Positions 42,785-51,929 of a DNA stretch of 59,419 nucleotides are shown here, piece after piece. Each line of letters starts with the position of its first letter. The stretch's first letter is position 1. Source of the stretch: Synergistaceae bacterium (lineage in GTDB: Bacteria > Synergistota > Synergistia > Synergistales > Synergistaceae); NCBI GenBank assembly GCA_031269245.1, contig JAISZL010000076.1, positions 1-59,419 of the forward strand, given 5' to 3'. The notes under the pieces are model-generated. The model saw nothing but the letters and a program-made list of their open reading frames with translations, was not told the DNA's origin and made no database searches. Position numbers and translations under genes: made by a program.

Positions 42785-43671
42785 GGCGCGAGCCCCGGCA
42801 GGACGCGCATCAGGTCGGCTCTCATCCTGATCGCCTCCTCGCGGGCGGCGGAGGCGAAGTCGTCCGTCCCCGCTGTCCTGTGCGCGCGGATGATGCTGCG
42901 TGACGCCGCCACGATCGCGCCCGACCCGTCCCCGTCAAAACAGCCCGCGAGATGCGAGGCAGGCGCGCCCTGAGCGCCGTAGCCGGGTAGGAGGAAGAAC
43001 GTGTGCGGCATTTTCTTTCGGAGCTCCGCGCCCTGCTCGGGGTACGTCGCGCCCACCACCGCCCCTACGGAGCTGTAGCCATTGTGCCCGATCAGCCCGC
43101 TCCCCCATTCGGAGACCCGTTCCGCCACGTGTTCGTAGACCGTGCGCCCGTCGGCGCACAGGATGTCCTGAAACTCGCCCCCCGACTTGTTGGACGTCTT
43201 GACCAGCGCGAATATGCCGCGCCCCGTTCTCCCGCAGTCCGATATGAACGGCGAGACGCCGTCAGTGCCGAAGTAGGGGTTGACCGTCAGGAAGTCGGAT
43301 GCGTAGGGCGCGCCGCTCCCCAGGTACGCGGACGAGTACGCCTCCGCGGTCGGCCCGATGTCGCCGCGCTTGGCGTCCGCTATGACGACGTAGCCGAGCC
43401 GCCGTGCCTCCTCCATCGTGTCCCCGAGACAGGCCATGCCGCCGGCGCCCATCATCTCATAGTACGCGGCCTGTATCTTGACGCAGGGTATTATGTCGCG
43501 GAGCGCGCGCAGCAGCTCGCGGTTGAACGCGAGCACGGCCGCCGCCCCGCCCCCCTCCCCGGCGTGCGCGCGGGCGAACGGCTCGGGCACGTACTCTATC
43601 CTTGTGTCCAGCCCAAGCGCCGTGGGGTTCCGCAGCTCGCGTATGGCCTCGATCAGCCGGTCTATCCGCAT
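42781..43671 (-). CDS. pyrF: Orotidine 5'-phosphate decarboxylase, type 2
   Basis: PyrF decarboxylates OMP to UMP. This 296-residue protein is the long type-2 form, with LGLDTRIEYVP at the start and the catalytic VIADAKRGDIG segment. The GLIGHNGYSSVGAVVGATYP and FFLLPGYGAQGA segments contribute the phosphate site. The ATG at 43671 lies ten bases inside the end of pyrC. Confidence 0.94.
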   Translation of the reverse strand: MRIDRLIEAIRELRNPTALGLDTRIEYVPEPFARAHAGEGGGAAAVLAFNRELLRALRDIIPCVKIQAAYYEMMGAGGMACLGDTMEEARRLGYVVIADAKRGDIGPTAEAYSSAYLGSGAPYASDFLTVNPYFGTDGVSPFISDCGRTGRGIFALVKTSNKSGGEFQDILCADGRTVYEHVAERVSEWGSGLIGHNGYSSVGAVVGATYPEQGAELRKKMPHTFFLLPGYGAQGAPASHLAGCFDGDGSGAIVAASRSIIRAHRTAGTDDFASAAREEAIRMRADLMRVLPGLAP

Positions 43672-44963
43672 GTCCACTCGCGCCCGTACGCTATCTCCCC
43701 GCCCGCGATGGCGCACTTGACGAGCCCTGAGAGCGTGTGCCCGGAGAACGGGGTGTTGTGCCCCCGGCTCGCGAACTTTGAGCTGTCCACTGTCCACTCC
43801 GCGCCGGGGTCTATTATAGTTATGTCCGCCGCGCCCCCCTCGGCCAGCGCGCCGGCGTCAAGCCCGAGTATCCTGGCTGGGGCCGAGGTCATTTTCTCGA
43901 AGAGCGCCTCCGGGGTCATGCGCCCGCTCTTGACGAGCGCTGTCCAGCAGATGGAGAACGCCGTCTCGAAGCCGGATATCCCGCTCGCCGCGATGGCGTA
44001 CTCGACGTTTTTGTCGTCCGCGTGGTGAGGGGCGTGGTCGGTCGCTATGCAGTCGATCGTGCCGTCGAGCAGTGCGTCTATCAGCGCTAGGCGGTCGTCC
44101 TCCGTGCGAAGCGGCGGGTTGACCTTGGTGTTCGTGTCGTAGTCCCGCACCCACTCGTCGGTGGCGTAGAGGTAGTGCGGGGCGGTCTCGCATGTCACGG
44201 CCGCGCCGAGCCTCTTGGCGTTCCTTATTATATGGGCGCCGCCGGCGGTGGACACGTGCGCGATGTGGATGGACGTGTTCTCCACTGCGGCCAGCATACA
44301 GTCGCGCGCTATGATCGTCTCCTCCGCGGCCCTCGTCGCGCCGGGAAGCCCTATCGCGGCGGACCAGTAACCCTCGTTCATCACCCCGCCGTCCACGAGG
44401 TCGGTGTCCTCCGGGTGGGAGATAACCTTGAGGCCGAACCTCTTCGCGTAGCGGAGCGCGAGCCTCATCATGCGGGCGTTCCCGACGGACTTTCCGTCGT
44501 CGGAGAGTGCTATCGCGCCCGCGTCGGCGAGCTCGCCGGCCTCGGTCAGCTCCTCCCCGCCGAGCCCTTTGGTCAGGGCCGCTATGGGGTATACGTGAAC
44601 CGGCCCGGCTTCCGCGGCGCGTTTCTTTATGAACTCCGTCACCACCGCGCTGTCGTTGACCGGGTTCGTGTTGGCCATGCAGCAGACCGACGTGAAGCCG
44701 CCCTTAGCGGCGGCGGCCGTCCCGCTGGCTATGTCCTCCTTCTCTTCGCCTCCCGGCTCCCTCAGGTGGCAGTGTATGTCCACCAGCCCAGGGATCACCC
44801 ACATCCCCGACGCGTCTATGACGCGCGCGCCGTCCAGAGCGAGGCCCCGGCCGATGGCCGTTATCGCGCCGTCGCGCACGCTTATGTCGCGGACCTCGGC
44901 GCCGGACGCCGTGAGGACGTTGCCCCCCCTTATGACAAACACATTTGTGTCAGCGCGCTTCAT
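43662..44963 (-). CDS. pyrC: Dihydroorotase, type I
   Basis: PyrC closes carbamoyl aspartate to dihydroorotate. The 433-residue amidohydrolase has the metal motif DIHCHLREPGGEEKED and also HIAHVST and CIATDHAPHH. The protein is of the long class I type, as found beside pyrB in many bacteria. The ATG at 44963 follows GGAGG in the pyrB end. Confidence 0.94.
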   Translation of the reverse strand: MKRADTNVFVIRGGNVLTASGAEVRDISVRDGAITAIGRGLALDGARVIDASGMWVIPGLVDIHCHLREPGGEEKEDIASGTAAAAKGGFTSVCCMANTNPVNDSAVVTEFIKKRAAEAGPVHVYPIAALTKGLGGEELTEAGELADAGAIALSDDGKSVGNARMMRLALRYAKRFGLKVISHPEDTDLVDGGVMNEGYWSAAIGLPGATRAAEETIIARDCMLAAVENTSIHIAHVSTAGGAHIIRNAKRLGAAVTCETAPHYLYATDEWVRDYDTNTKVNPPLRTEDDRLALIDALLDGTIDCIATDHAPHHADDKNVEYAIAASGISGFETAFSICWTALVKSGRMTPEALFEKMTSAPARILGLDAGALAEGGAADITIIDPGAEWTVDSSKFASRGHNTPFSGHTLSGLVKCAIAGGEIAYGREWTCG

Positions 44964-44964
44964 C

Positions 44965-46604
<1,640 letters not shown>

Positions 46605-46645
46605 ACGTTGTCTCGCATCGAGGAGGATTTCCCCGAATCGCGGGT

Positions 46646-46674
46646 ATCTTATCACGCGCCCGCGCGTTTGTCCA
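46646..46674 (-). promoter_or_regulatory. pyr operon promoter
   Basis: On the minus strand TGGACA (46669-46674) and TAAGAT (46646-46651) are spaced by 17 bases. Transcription would start near 46639 and give a leader of about 180 bases that contains the PyrR loop and the terminator. Confidence 0.6.
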
Positions 46675-46830
46675 TAAACGCTGGGGGCCAAGATTTTTTG
46701 CCTGATCGCGGATTATCTGCGATAATGATCATTCGCCCGGGAGCGTTGCGCGCAAACCGCGCAAAGGGACAATGCCCCGGCAGGCTGTACTTGCTACAAT
46801 GCGAGGCGGCATAGGGAGGGAGGCGGCGAG

Positions 46831-47895
46831 TTGTCCATAGATCTGTCGGAGTTCAATTGGCAGCTCATTTTGATCATCGCGGCGATAAGCGGCACGGTCT
46901 CCTACGTCGGCGACGTGCTGGGCATGAAGATAGGCAAGAAGAGGATATCCCTCTTCGGCCTGCGCCCGCGGTACACGTCAACCGTGATAACCCTGTTCAC
47001 GGGGGTTGGCGTGGCGCTTTTGACGCTGATAGTCGCCGCGTCATCGTCGGACAGGGTGGCCCAGGCCATATTCGGCCCCAACATTTTGATGAACGAGCTC
47101 GCGAACCTCCACAGCCAGGTGAGGGAGACGCAGGACGAGCTGGAGATGATGAACGTCGAACTCGTCGGGACTCAGGGGGAGCTGTCGTCGCTGGGGAAGG
47201 AGAAGGCGAGGGTGGAGGAGTCGGTCGAGGCCCTTCGCAGGGAGACGGAGATCTTGAAGCGCGGGCTGGCGGAGATGAAGGAGGGGCGCGTCGTCGCGTT
47301 TCAGGGGGAGGTGCTCGCCACGGCGTTGTTCGACGGCGGATCCGGGAGCCTCGACGTCAACGGGATATCGGACCTGCTGGTGAAGTCGGCGGAGGAATAC
47401 TTAATCAGTAAAATGAGGGACGCGGGTATCGTTGATATGGAGGACGCTCCGAGGGTCGCGCTGGCGGATGATGTGAGGGCGAATATGGAAAACATCCTGT
47501 CCTCGTCCAAGGGGAGGAAGGTCCTGCGCCTCACGGCCCCGTCCAACACGGTCATTGGGCAGACGGTGTCCGGCGTGGTCAGCATGTTTGACAGCCGCCT
47601 CGTCTACGCCGAGGGCTCGGTCCTGATGAGGGAGACTATGAGGGGCGGCATGGCCCGCGAGGACGCCGCGGACGTGATCTACGCGATGCTGAAGCGGATG
47701 AACCGCGAGGCGGTCTCCGAGGGAGTCATGCCCGACCCGATTTCTGGAACGGTCGGGAAGCTGGACACGATGGATTTCTACGGCATAGCCGATCAAATTG
47801 AGGAGTCCAGGAACGAATGCGTCGTTACATTTCTTGCTGCTACCGACATCTATACGGAGGGCCCCGTGAACATCAGGATCGAGGTCGGGGAGTGA
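46831..47895 (+). CDS. DUF3084 domain membrane protein
   Basis: This 354-residue protein has two hydrophobic N-terminal segments around residues 12-30 and 50-70 and the sequence SYVGDVLGMKIGKKRISLFG, the DUF3084 signature. A predicted coiled coil follows over about residues 85-150 (VRETQDELEMMNVELVGTQG). The C-terminal half is alpha/beta. The function of the family is unknown. The TTG start follows AGGGAGGGAGG. A similar gene is found in many cyanobacteria and Synergistota. Confidence 0.85.
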   Translation: MSIDLSEFNWQLILIIAAISGTVSYVGDVLGMKIGKKRISLFGLRPRYTSTVITLFTGVGVALLTLIVAASSSDRVAQAIFGPNILMNELANLHSQVRETQDELEMMNVELVGTQGELSSLGKEKARVEESVEALRRETEILKRGLAEMKEGRVVAFQGEVLATALFDGGSGSLDVNGISDLLVKSAEEYLISKMRDAGIVDMEDAPRVALADDVRANMENILSSSKGRKVLRLTAPSNTVIGQTVSGVVSMFDSRLVYAEGSVLMRETMRGGMAREDAADVIYAMLKRMNREAVSEGVMPDPISGTVGKLDTMDFYGIADQIEESRNECVVTFLAATDIYTEGPVNIRIEVGE

Positions 47896-47915
47896 TTGGA
47901 AAGGGGTGGCGTCAT

Positions 47916-48242
47916 ATGCTGATAGTCGGTTGTCAATCGTGCGGAGAGGTGAAGATATTGGCTGGCACGCCGGACAAGGACGGCGTGGCCAGGATGAATT
48001 GGAGCTGCCCCCGCTGCGGCGCCGGGCAGGTTTTGCAGCTCGAGGTAGCCAGCCGTGCCCGGATGAACGATCTGCACGGCATTCTGGGAGGGCTGGCCTT
48101 GAGCGGCGGCCCGGCCGGAGAGGTCGCCGCGGAGATTCGCCGCGCGAGGGCGAGCGAGCTCTGCGGCGACGCGCGGCATCTCCAGGGGGAGGCGCGTGGG
48201 CATGGAGAACGCTCGCGGCCGAGACGAAACGAGAGGGTTTGA
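47916..48242 (+). CDS. Zinc-ribbon protein of unknown function
   Basis: This 108-residue protein has two cysteine pairs, CQSCGE (about residues 6-11) and CPRCGAG (about 31-37), that form a likely zinc ribbon. A helical arginine-rich tail follows. Nothing else is recognisable. The ATG at 47916 follows GGAAAGGGG. It is 20 bases after the DUF3084 gene and probably in the same operon. A function in nucleic acid binding is possible but not shown. Confidence 0.65.
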   Translation: MLIVGCQSCGEVKILAGTPDKDGVARMNWSCPRCGAGQVLQLEVASRARMNDLHGILGGLALSGGPAGEVAAEIRRARASELCGDARHLQGEARGHGERSRPRRNERV

Positions 48243-48318
48243 TGGCATTACTATAGAGTCCCGATCGAATATCCGTGATATTATATAGTTATAGCGGTGT
48301 GCGACGGCATACTGCTAA

Positions 48319-48356
48319 TGCCAATTCGCGATCAATAGTTTGATCTCGAATTGGTA
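48319..48356 (+). repeat. 38-bp miniature derivative of the repeat
   Basis: This near-perfect hairpin reads TGCCAATTCGCGATCAA, loop TAGT, TTGATCTCGAATTGGTA. The arms match the two ends of the 100-bp unit with the centre deleted. Only one mismatch and one G-T pair occur in a 17-bp stem. It lies 28 bases before the metK start codon. Confidence 0.8.
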
Positions 48357-48384
48357 TAAAAACACAAAACAGGAGGTGTGTTCG

Positions 48385-49593
48385 ATGAGCAAAGAAAGGT
48401 ACCTGGTAACATCGGAGTCGGTTACGGAGGGACACCCTGACAAACTCGCGGACCAGATCTCCGATGGAGTTCTTGATGCCATTCTGGAGCAGGAACCCAT
48501 GGGGCGTGTTGCCTGCGAAACGCTGGTCAGCACAGGTCTGGTGGTGGTAACGGGGGAGATAACGACCGGGGTCTACGCCGATATCCCGAGGATAGTGAGG
48601 AGCACCATAAAAGAGGTGGGCTACACTAGGGCGAAGTACGGCTTCGACGGGGACACGTGCGCGGTCCTGACCGCCATAGACGAGCAGTCGCCTGACATAT
48701 CGCGCGGGGTCGACAGGGCTTTGGAGGTCCGCGAGTCCGAGATGCGCGACGAGGAGATCGACAGAATTGGAGCCGGGGACCAGGGGATGATGATCGGCTA
48801 CGCGTGTGACGAGACGCCGGAGCTGATGCCGATGCCGATCGCGCTGGCCCACAAGCTGTCGCGCAGGCTGGCCGGGATCCGCAAGGACCTGGTTCTCGCG
48901 TACCTGCGCCCCGACGGGAAGACTCAGGTCACGTTGGAGTACGACGGACTGCGCCCCGTCAGGGTAGACACGGTGGTCGTCAGTGCGCAGCATCATCCGG
49001 CGGTCGACGAGAAGCAGATAGAGGCCGACGTAATAGAGCACGTCATAACGCCGGTCCTGCCCGAGGAGCTGATCGACGGGAGGCCGAAGATACTGGTCAA
49101 CCCGACGGGGAGATTCGTGCTGGGCGGACCGCAGGCCGACACCGGTCTCACCGGCCGCAAGATAATAGTGGACACTTACGGAGGCGTCGTCCCGCACGGC
49201 GGAGGCGCGTTCTCCGGCAAGGACCCGACCAAGGTCGACAGGTCCGCCGCCTACATGGCGAGGTACGCCGCGAAAAACGTGGTGGCCGCCGGCGTAGCCG
49301 AGAGGTGCCAGATTCAGGTGGCGTACGCCATAGGGGTCGCCAACCCGGTATCGATAATGGCGGATACCTACGGGACCGGTAAGATAGAGGACAAAAAGAT
49401 AACGGAGCTGGTGCGGCGCCGCTTCGACTTCCGCCCGGCTGCCATAATCAGGGACCTCGACCTGCGCAAGCCGCAGTACCGCAGAATAGCGGCCTATGGG
49501 CACATAGGCCGGACGGACCTCTCTCCCATGCCGCGATGGGAACTGACCGACAGGGCCGACTCCATCAGGAAAGACGCGGAGGCAATGGCGTAA
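48385..49593 (+). CDS. metK: S-adenosylmethionine synthetase
   Basis: MetK makes SAM from methionine and ATP. The 402-residue protein has [19 protein letters not shown], the [15 protein letters not shown] hexapeptide region and [19 protein letters not shown]. The ATG at 48385 follows ACAGGAGGTG. No SAM riboswitch is seen in the leader; a short palindromic repeat derivative is there instead. Confidence 0.97.
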   Translation: MSKERYLVTSESVTEGHPDKLADQISDGVLDAILEQEPMGRVACETLVSTGLVVVTGEITTGVYADIPRIVRSTIKEVGYTRAKYGFDGDTCAVLTAIDEQSPDISRGVDRALEVRESEMRDEEIDRIGAGDQGMMIGYACDETPELMPMPIALAHKLSRRLAGIRKDLVLAYLRPDGKTQVTLEYDGLRPVRVDTVVVSAQHHPAVDEKQIEADVIEHVITPVLPEELIDGRPKILVNPTGRFVLGGPQADTGLTGRKIIVDTYGGVVPHGGGAFSGKDPTKVDRSAAYMARYAAKNVVAAGVAERCQIQVAYAIGVANPVSIMADTYGTGKIEDKKITELVRRRFDFRPAAIIRDLDLRKPQYRRIAAYGHIGRTDLSPMPRWELTDRADSIRKDAEAMA

Positions 49594-49633
49594 CGAGAGG
49601 GGTAAAGGCGCGCCGGGCCGTCCCGCCGACAGT

Positions 49634-50311
49634 TTGAAGAACTTGCGGCCCGGCGAGTTTCTGTCCGGGATATCAAGGGCCGTTGCGCACATCGTGTGGC
49701 CCCGCGTCTGTCTGGTGTGCGGCGCGCTTGGGGTGGATGTGTGCGCGTCGTGTCTGGCGTCGCTCGCGGAGATGAGCACGAGGTTCTGCGTGTCGTGCGG
49801 CGGTGCTTTCCCGTGCGCGGCCCACGCGGATGGCATGTCGTGCGTCGCGTTTTCGCTTTACCGGGGCGTGAACAGGGACGTGATTCACGCGATGAAGTAC
49901 TCGAACGGCAGACGCATAGCACTGATGATGGGGCGTTTGATGGCTGGCTCCATCCCGAGGCCTGACGCGGATTTTCTCGTGCCCGTGCCGTTGCATGGGG
50001 GCAGCGAGCGCGAGTACAATCAGGCGGGGCTGATTGCGCGCGGCGCTTCGGAGGTGTGGGGGATGCCTGTCAGGGACGTCCTGATGTGGAGGGCGGGTTC
50101 GACGAGCCAGGCGAGGAAGAAAAAAGCATTGCTGCGCAATTTGCCCGATGATGCTATAATAGCGCGAAGATCCGTTTCATCCGGCGCGCGGGTGTTCCTG
50201 GTGGATGACGTGTTGACGACCGGCGGTACCATGAGGGCCGCGCGCGGCGCGATGGAGAGGAGCGGCCTGTCCGTGGCCGGCTCGATGGTTTGGAGCAAGA
50301 GCGCGTCATAG
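49634..50311 (+). CDS. ComF family phosphoribosyltransferase-like protein
   Basis: This 225-residue protein has the zinc-finger-like N-terminus of the family (CLVCGALGVDVCASC and CVSCGG), then a phosphoribosyltransferase fold with the PRPP-type motif VFLVDDVLTTGGTM. ComF/GntX proteins function in DNA uptake in some bacteria. The TTG start has no good ribosome site. It is 40 bases from metK and overlaps nothing. Confidence 0.85.
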   Translation: MKNLRPGEFLSGISRAVAHIVWPRVCLVCGALGVDVCASCLASLAEMSTRFCVSCGGAFPCAAHADGMSCVAFSLYRGVNRDVIHAMKYSNGRRIALMMGRLMAGSIPRPDADFLVPVPLHGGSEREYNQAGLIARGASEVWGMPVRDVLMWRAGSTSQARKKKALLRNLPDDAIIARRSVSSGARVFLVDDVLTTGGTMRAARGAMERSGLSVAGSMVWSKSAS

Positions 50312-50337
50312 CTTCGCAAAAGGGCGGTGACAGTTTT

Positions 50338-50613
50338 ATGCCTTTGGATCTGGTCAAGTGCGTCATATGCGGCAAGGCGGTGGTTATCGAGAGGGGTACT
50401 AATGAGATATGCCCTCTCTGCCGCAGCGAGGAGCAGAGGCTTTACAGGGAGGTCCGCTCGTTGATCTTGGAGAGTGCCGGCAAGAGGTACACCATCTCCG
50501 AGGTCGCCTCTGAGCTCAATGTCGATGAGAAGAAGATAACCCACCTCGTGGAGATCGGGTATTTTCAGCTCGTTCGGAGCCATGTGTTGTTGGACTATCA
50601 TAAGGTTCTATAA
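50338..50613 (+). CDS. YvyF-like flagellar region protein
   Basis: This 91-residue protein has an N-terminal zinc ribbon, CVICGKAVVIERGTNEICPLC, then a helix-turn-helix-like segment KRYTISEVASELNVDEKKIT. It resembles the small TIGR03826/YvyF protein found just before flgM in Firmicutes. The ATG at 50338 fits the family; the frame is open back into comF. It may tune flagellar gene expression, but this is not established. Confidence 0.75.
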   Translation: MPLDLVKCVICGKAVVIERGTNEICPLCRSEEQRLYREVRSLILESAGKRYTISEVASELNVDEKKITHLVEIGYFQLVRSHVLLDYHKVL

Positions 50614-50689
50614 AAAACATAATTATTAAGGCGGATGTCGCTGATTCAGTTATAAGTAAAAATATTTTGGCGGATGACGTGTTTTGGCG

Positions 50690-50716
50690 TAAAACATCGG
50701 ACGCCACATCCGATAA
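50690..50716 (+). promoter_or_regulatory. Sigma-28 type promoter upstream of flgM
   Basis: TAAA (50690-50693) and TCCGATAA (50709-50716) are separated by 15 bases, nearly identical to the FliA/SigD consensus TAAA-N15-GCCGATAA. It lies 45 bp before the flgM start and is appropriate for late flagellar genes. Confidence 0.75.
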
Positions 50717-50760
50717 TACGTATAGCAAGTGGTTTCCACCCATGAGAGGTGATGTTTATC

Positions 50761-51054
50761 ATGATTGAGAAGATCAAAGATCCCCTGGGAGTAGGTTCAA
50801 TAGGCAGCGTCAAGCCGCGACGCGGCGTCGGGGAGAGTTTCGATGATTCCGCGGCGTCGCGGGACGGTCTGGCCGTCAGTCAATTCGCCAGGGAGATGGC
50901 CGGTATCTCCCTGGAGTTGGCGAAGGTCCCTGACGTCAGGGAGGACAGGGTGAATGACTTGAAGAAGCGGATTGAGGAGGGTAGCTACGACCCCAATTTG
51001 AACGCGCTCGCCTCTCGTCTGCTCTGGGCGGGCATAAACAGAATAGAGGACTGA
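50761..51054 (+). CDS. flgM: Anti-sigma-28 factor FlgM
   Basis: FlgM holds sigma-28 inactive until the hook-basal body is complete and it is exported. The 97-residue protein has an unstructured N-terminus and a helical C-terminus (REDRVNDLKKRIEEGSYDPN, NALASRLLWAGINRIED), the family signature. The ATG at 50761 follows GAGAGGTGATG; in-frame starts at 50749 and 50752 are too close to it. Confidence 0.88.
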   Translation: MIEKIKDPLGVGSIGSVKPRRGVGESFDDSAASRDGLAVSQFAREMAGISLELAKVPDVREDRVNDLKKRIEEGSYDPNLNALASRLLWAGINRIED

Positions 51055-51512
51055 TGCCGGAGAGTTCGGAGAGGCTTGCGGATATCCTGCTAAAACAGGA
51101 CGAGATCCTTTCTGAGTTGCTCGTCGTCGTCGTAAGGCAGAGGGACGCGCTCAAGGAGGGGCGCATCGCGGACCTCCAGGACCTTATGTCCGAACTGAGG
51201 CGCCTGGCCGTCAGGGCTCAGGCTATCGAGACCAAGAGGGTCCACGCGTCGGACGGCATGGCGCGCGAGCTCATGTGCGAGCCGGTGGTGTCCGAGATCA
51301 TCAAAGCCCTCCCCTCTGAAGCCGCCTCCATGTTGGAGGGGCCGGCGAAGAAGCTGACCGGCACCGTGAACGGGCTCAAGATGGAGATGTCCATAGTGTC
51401 GCGCCTCATGGAGGAGGCGACGGCGCTCAACAATATGCTGCTCGCCGAGTGGCGGCGCCTGGGGCAGCGGTCGCTGGGTTTCGCCAGCGGGACCTTCGAC
51501 ACGAAAATATGA
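51054..51512 (+). CDS. flgN: Flagellar chaperone FlgN
   Basis: FlgN is the export chaperone for the junction proteins FlgK and FlgL, acting in the cytoplasm. The 152-residue protein is largely helical (LADILLKQDEILSELLVVVV, GTVNGLKMEMSIVSRLMEEA), as expected. It overlaps the flgM stop by one base and lies upstream of two flgK genes and flgL, its clients. Confidence 0.82.
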   Translation: MPESSERLADILLKQDEILSELLVVVVRQRDALKEGRIADLQDLMSELRRLAVRAQAIETKRVHASDGMARELMCEPVVSEIIKALPSEAASMLEGPAKKLTGTVNGLKMEMSIVSRLMEEATALNNMLLAEWRRLGQRSLGFASGTFDTKI

Positions 51513-51534
51513 GAGCGGGATAGTTCCTTCCCCG

Positions 51535-51568
51535 TTCACCCTTCAGGTCTTTGATTTCAAATTGATGT
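51535..51568 (+). repeat. Truncated 3' half of the 100-bp repeat
   Basis: Just after the flgN stop there is TTCACCCTTCAGGTCTTTGA followed by TTTCAAATTGATG, corresponding to positions from about 68 to the end of the 100-bp unit. The 5' part is missing and the terminal GGTA is degenerate. Confidence 0.6.
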
Positions 51569-51571
51569 GAG

Positions 51572-51598
51572 CGGAGGCCGCGAGGCCTCCGTTTTTTT
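51572..51598 (+). terminator. Rho-independent terminator after flgN
   Basis: A perfect 8-bp stem CGGAGGCC / GGCCTCCG with a GCGA tetraloop is followed by seven T residues. It ends the flgM-flgN transcript and implies a separate promoter for the flgK genes. Confidence 0.85.
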
Positions 51599-51629
51599 CG
51601 GTACGGCCTCGGCATCGCGCTCCCCAATT

Positions 51630-51896
51630 TCACAATTCGCGTCAATTTGCCAAAAGTTTTCGTCTGATGGAGTCGATACTAGTCAGGGAGAGAAATATCC
51701 TCGTCTCCGATCGGGCGTTAATTATCTCGGCCCACAAGCAAGACCTCGGGGCTCCGCCCTGAACCCCGCAAGGGGACCAGTCCCCTTGACCCTGTTATAA
51801 AAAGGGTCCAGGGAGCTAGCTCCCTGGCGGGTGCGGGCAGAGCCCGCGGTTTTGATCCCGCGGTTTGAGGAATTAGGCACTTGATCGCAATTGGTA
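51630..51896. repeat. Possible interrupted copy of the 100-bp repeat
   Basis: A TCACAATTCGCGTCAATTT stretch at 51630-51648 resembles the 5' end of the 100-bp unit. CTTGATCGCAATTGGTA ending at 51896 resembles its 3' end. The chain of palindromes lies between them, so one element may have inserted into another. The arms are short and this reading is tentative. Confidence 0.4.
51741..51860. repeat. Chain of palindromes upstream of flgK
   Basis: This block strings together six short hairpins: GGGCTCCGCCC, CCCCGCAAGGGG, AGGGGACCAGTCCCCT, GACCCT...AGGGTC, the perfect 20-bp CCAGGGAGCTAGCTCCCTGG, and GCGGG...CCCGC. A CCCGCGGTTT unit occurs twice after it. Similar multi-hairpin sequences occur in intergenic DNA of many bacteria. 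Function is unknown. Confidence 0.7.
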
Positions 51897-51929
51897 TGAA
51901 ATTGGATTGGCGTCAGAGGGGGAGTCATC

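Noticed and set aside
48243-48384. SAM riboswitch upstream of metK
   Set aside because: No SAM-I or SAM-II type core or terminator pair is visible; the leader holds only the short repeat hairpin.
48289-49836. A 515-codon open frame antisense to metK
   Set aside because: It mirrors metK, has no ribosome site and resembles no protein family.
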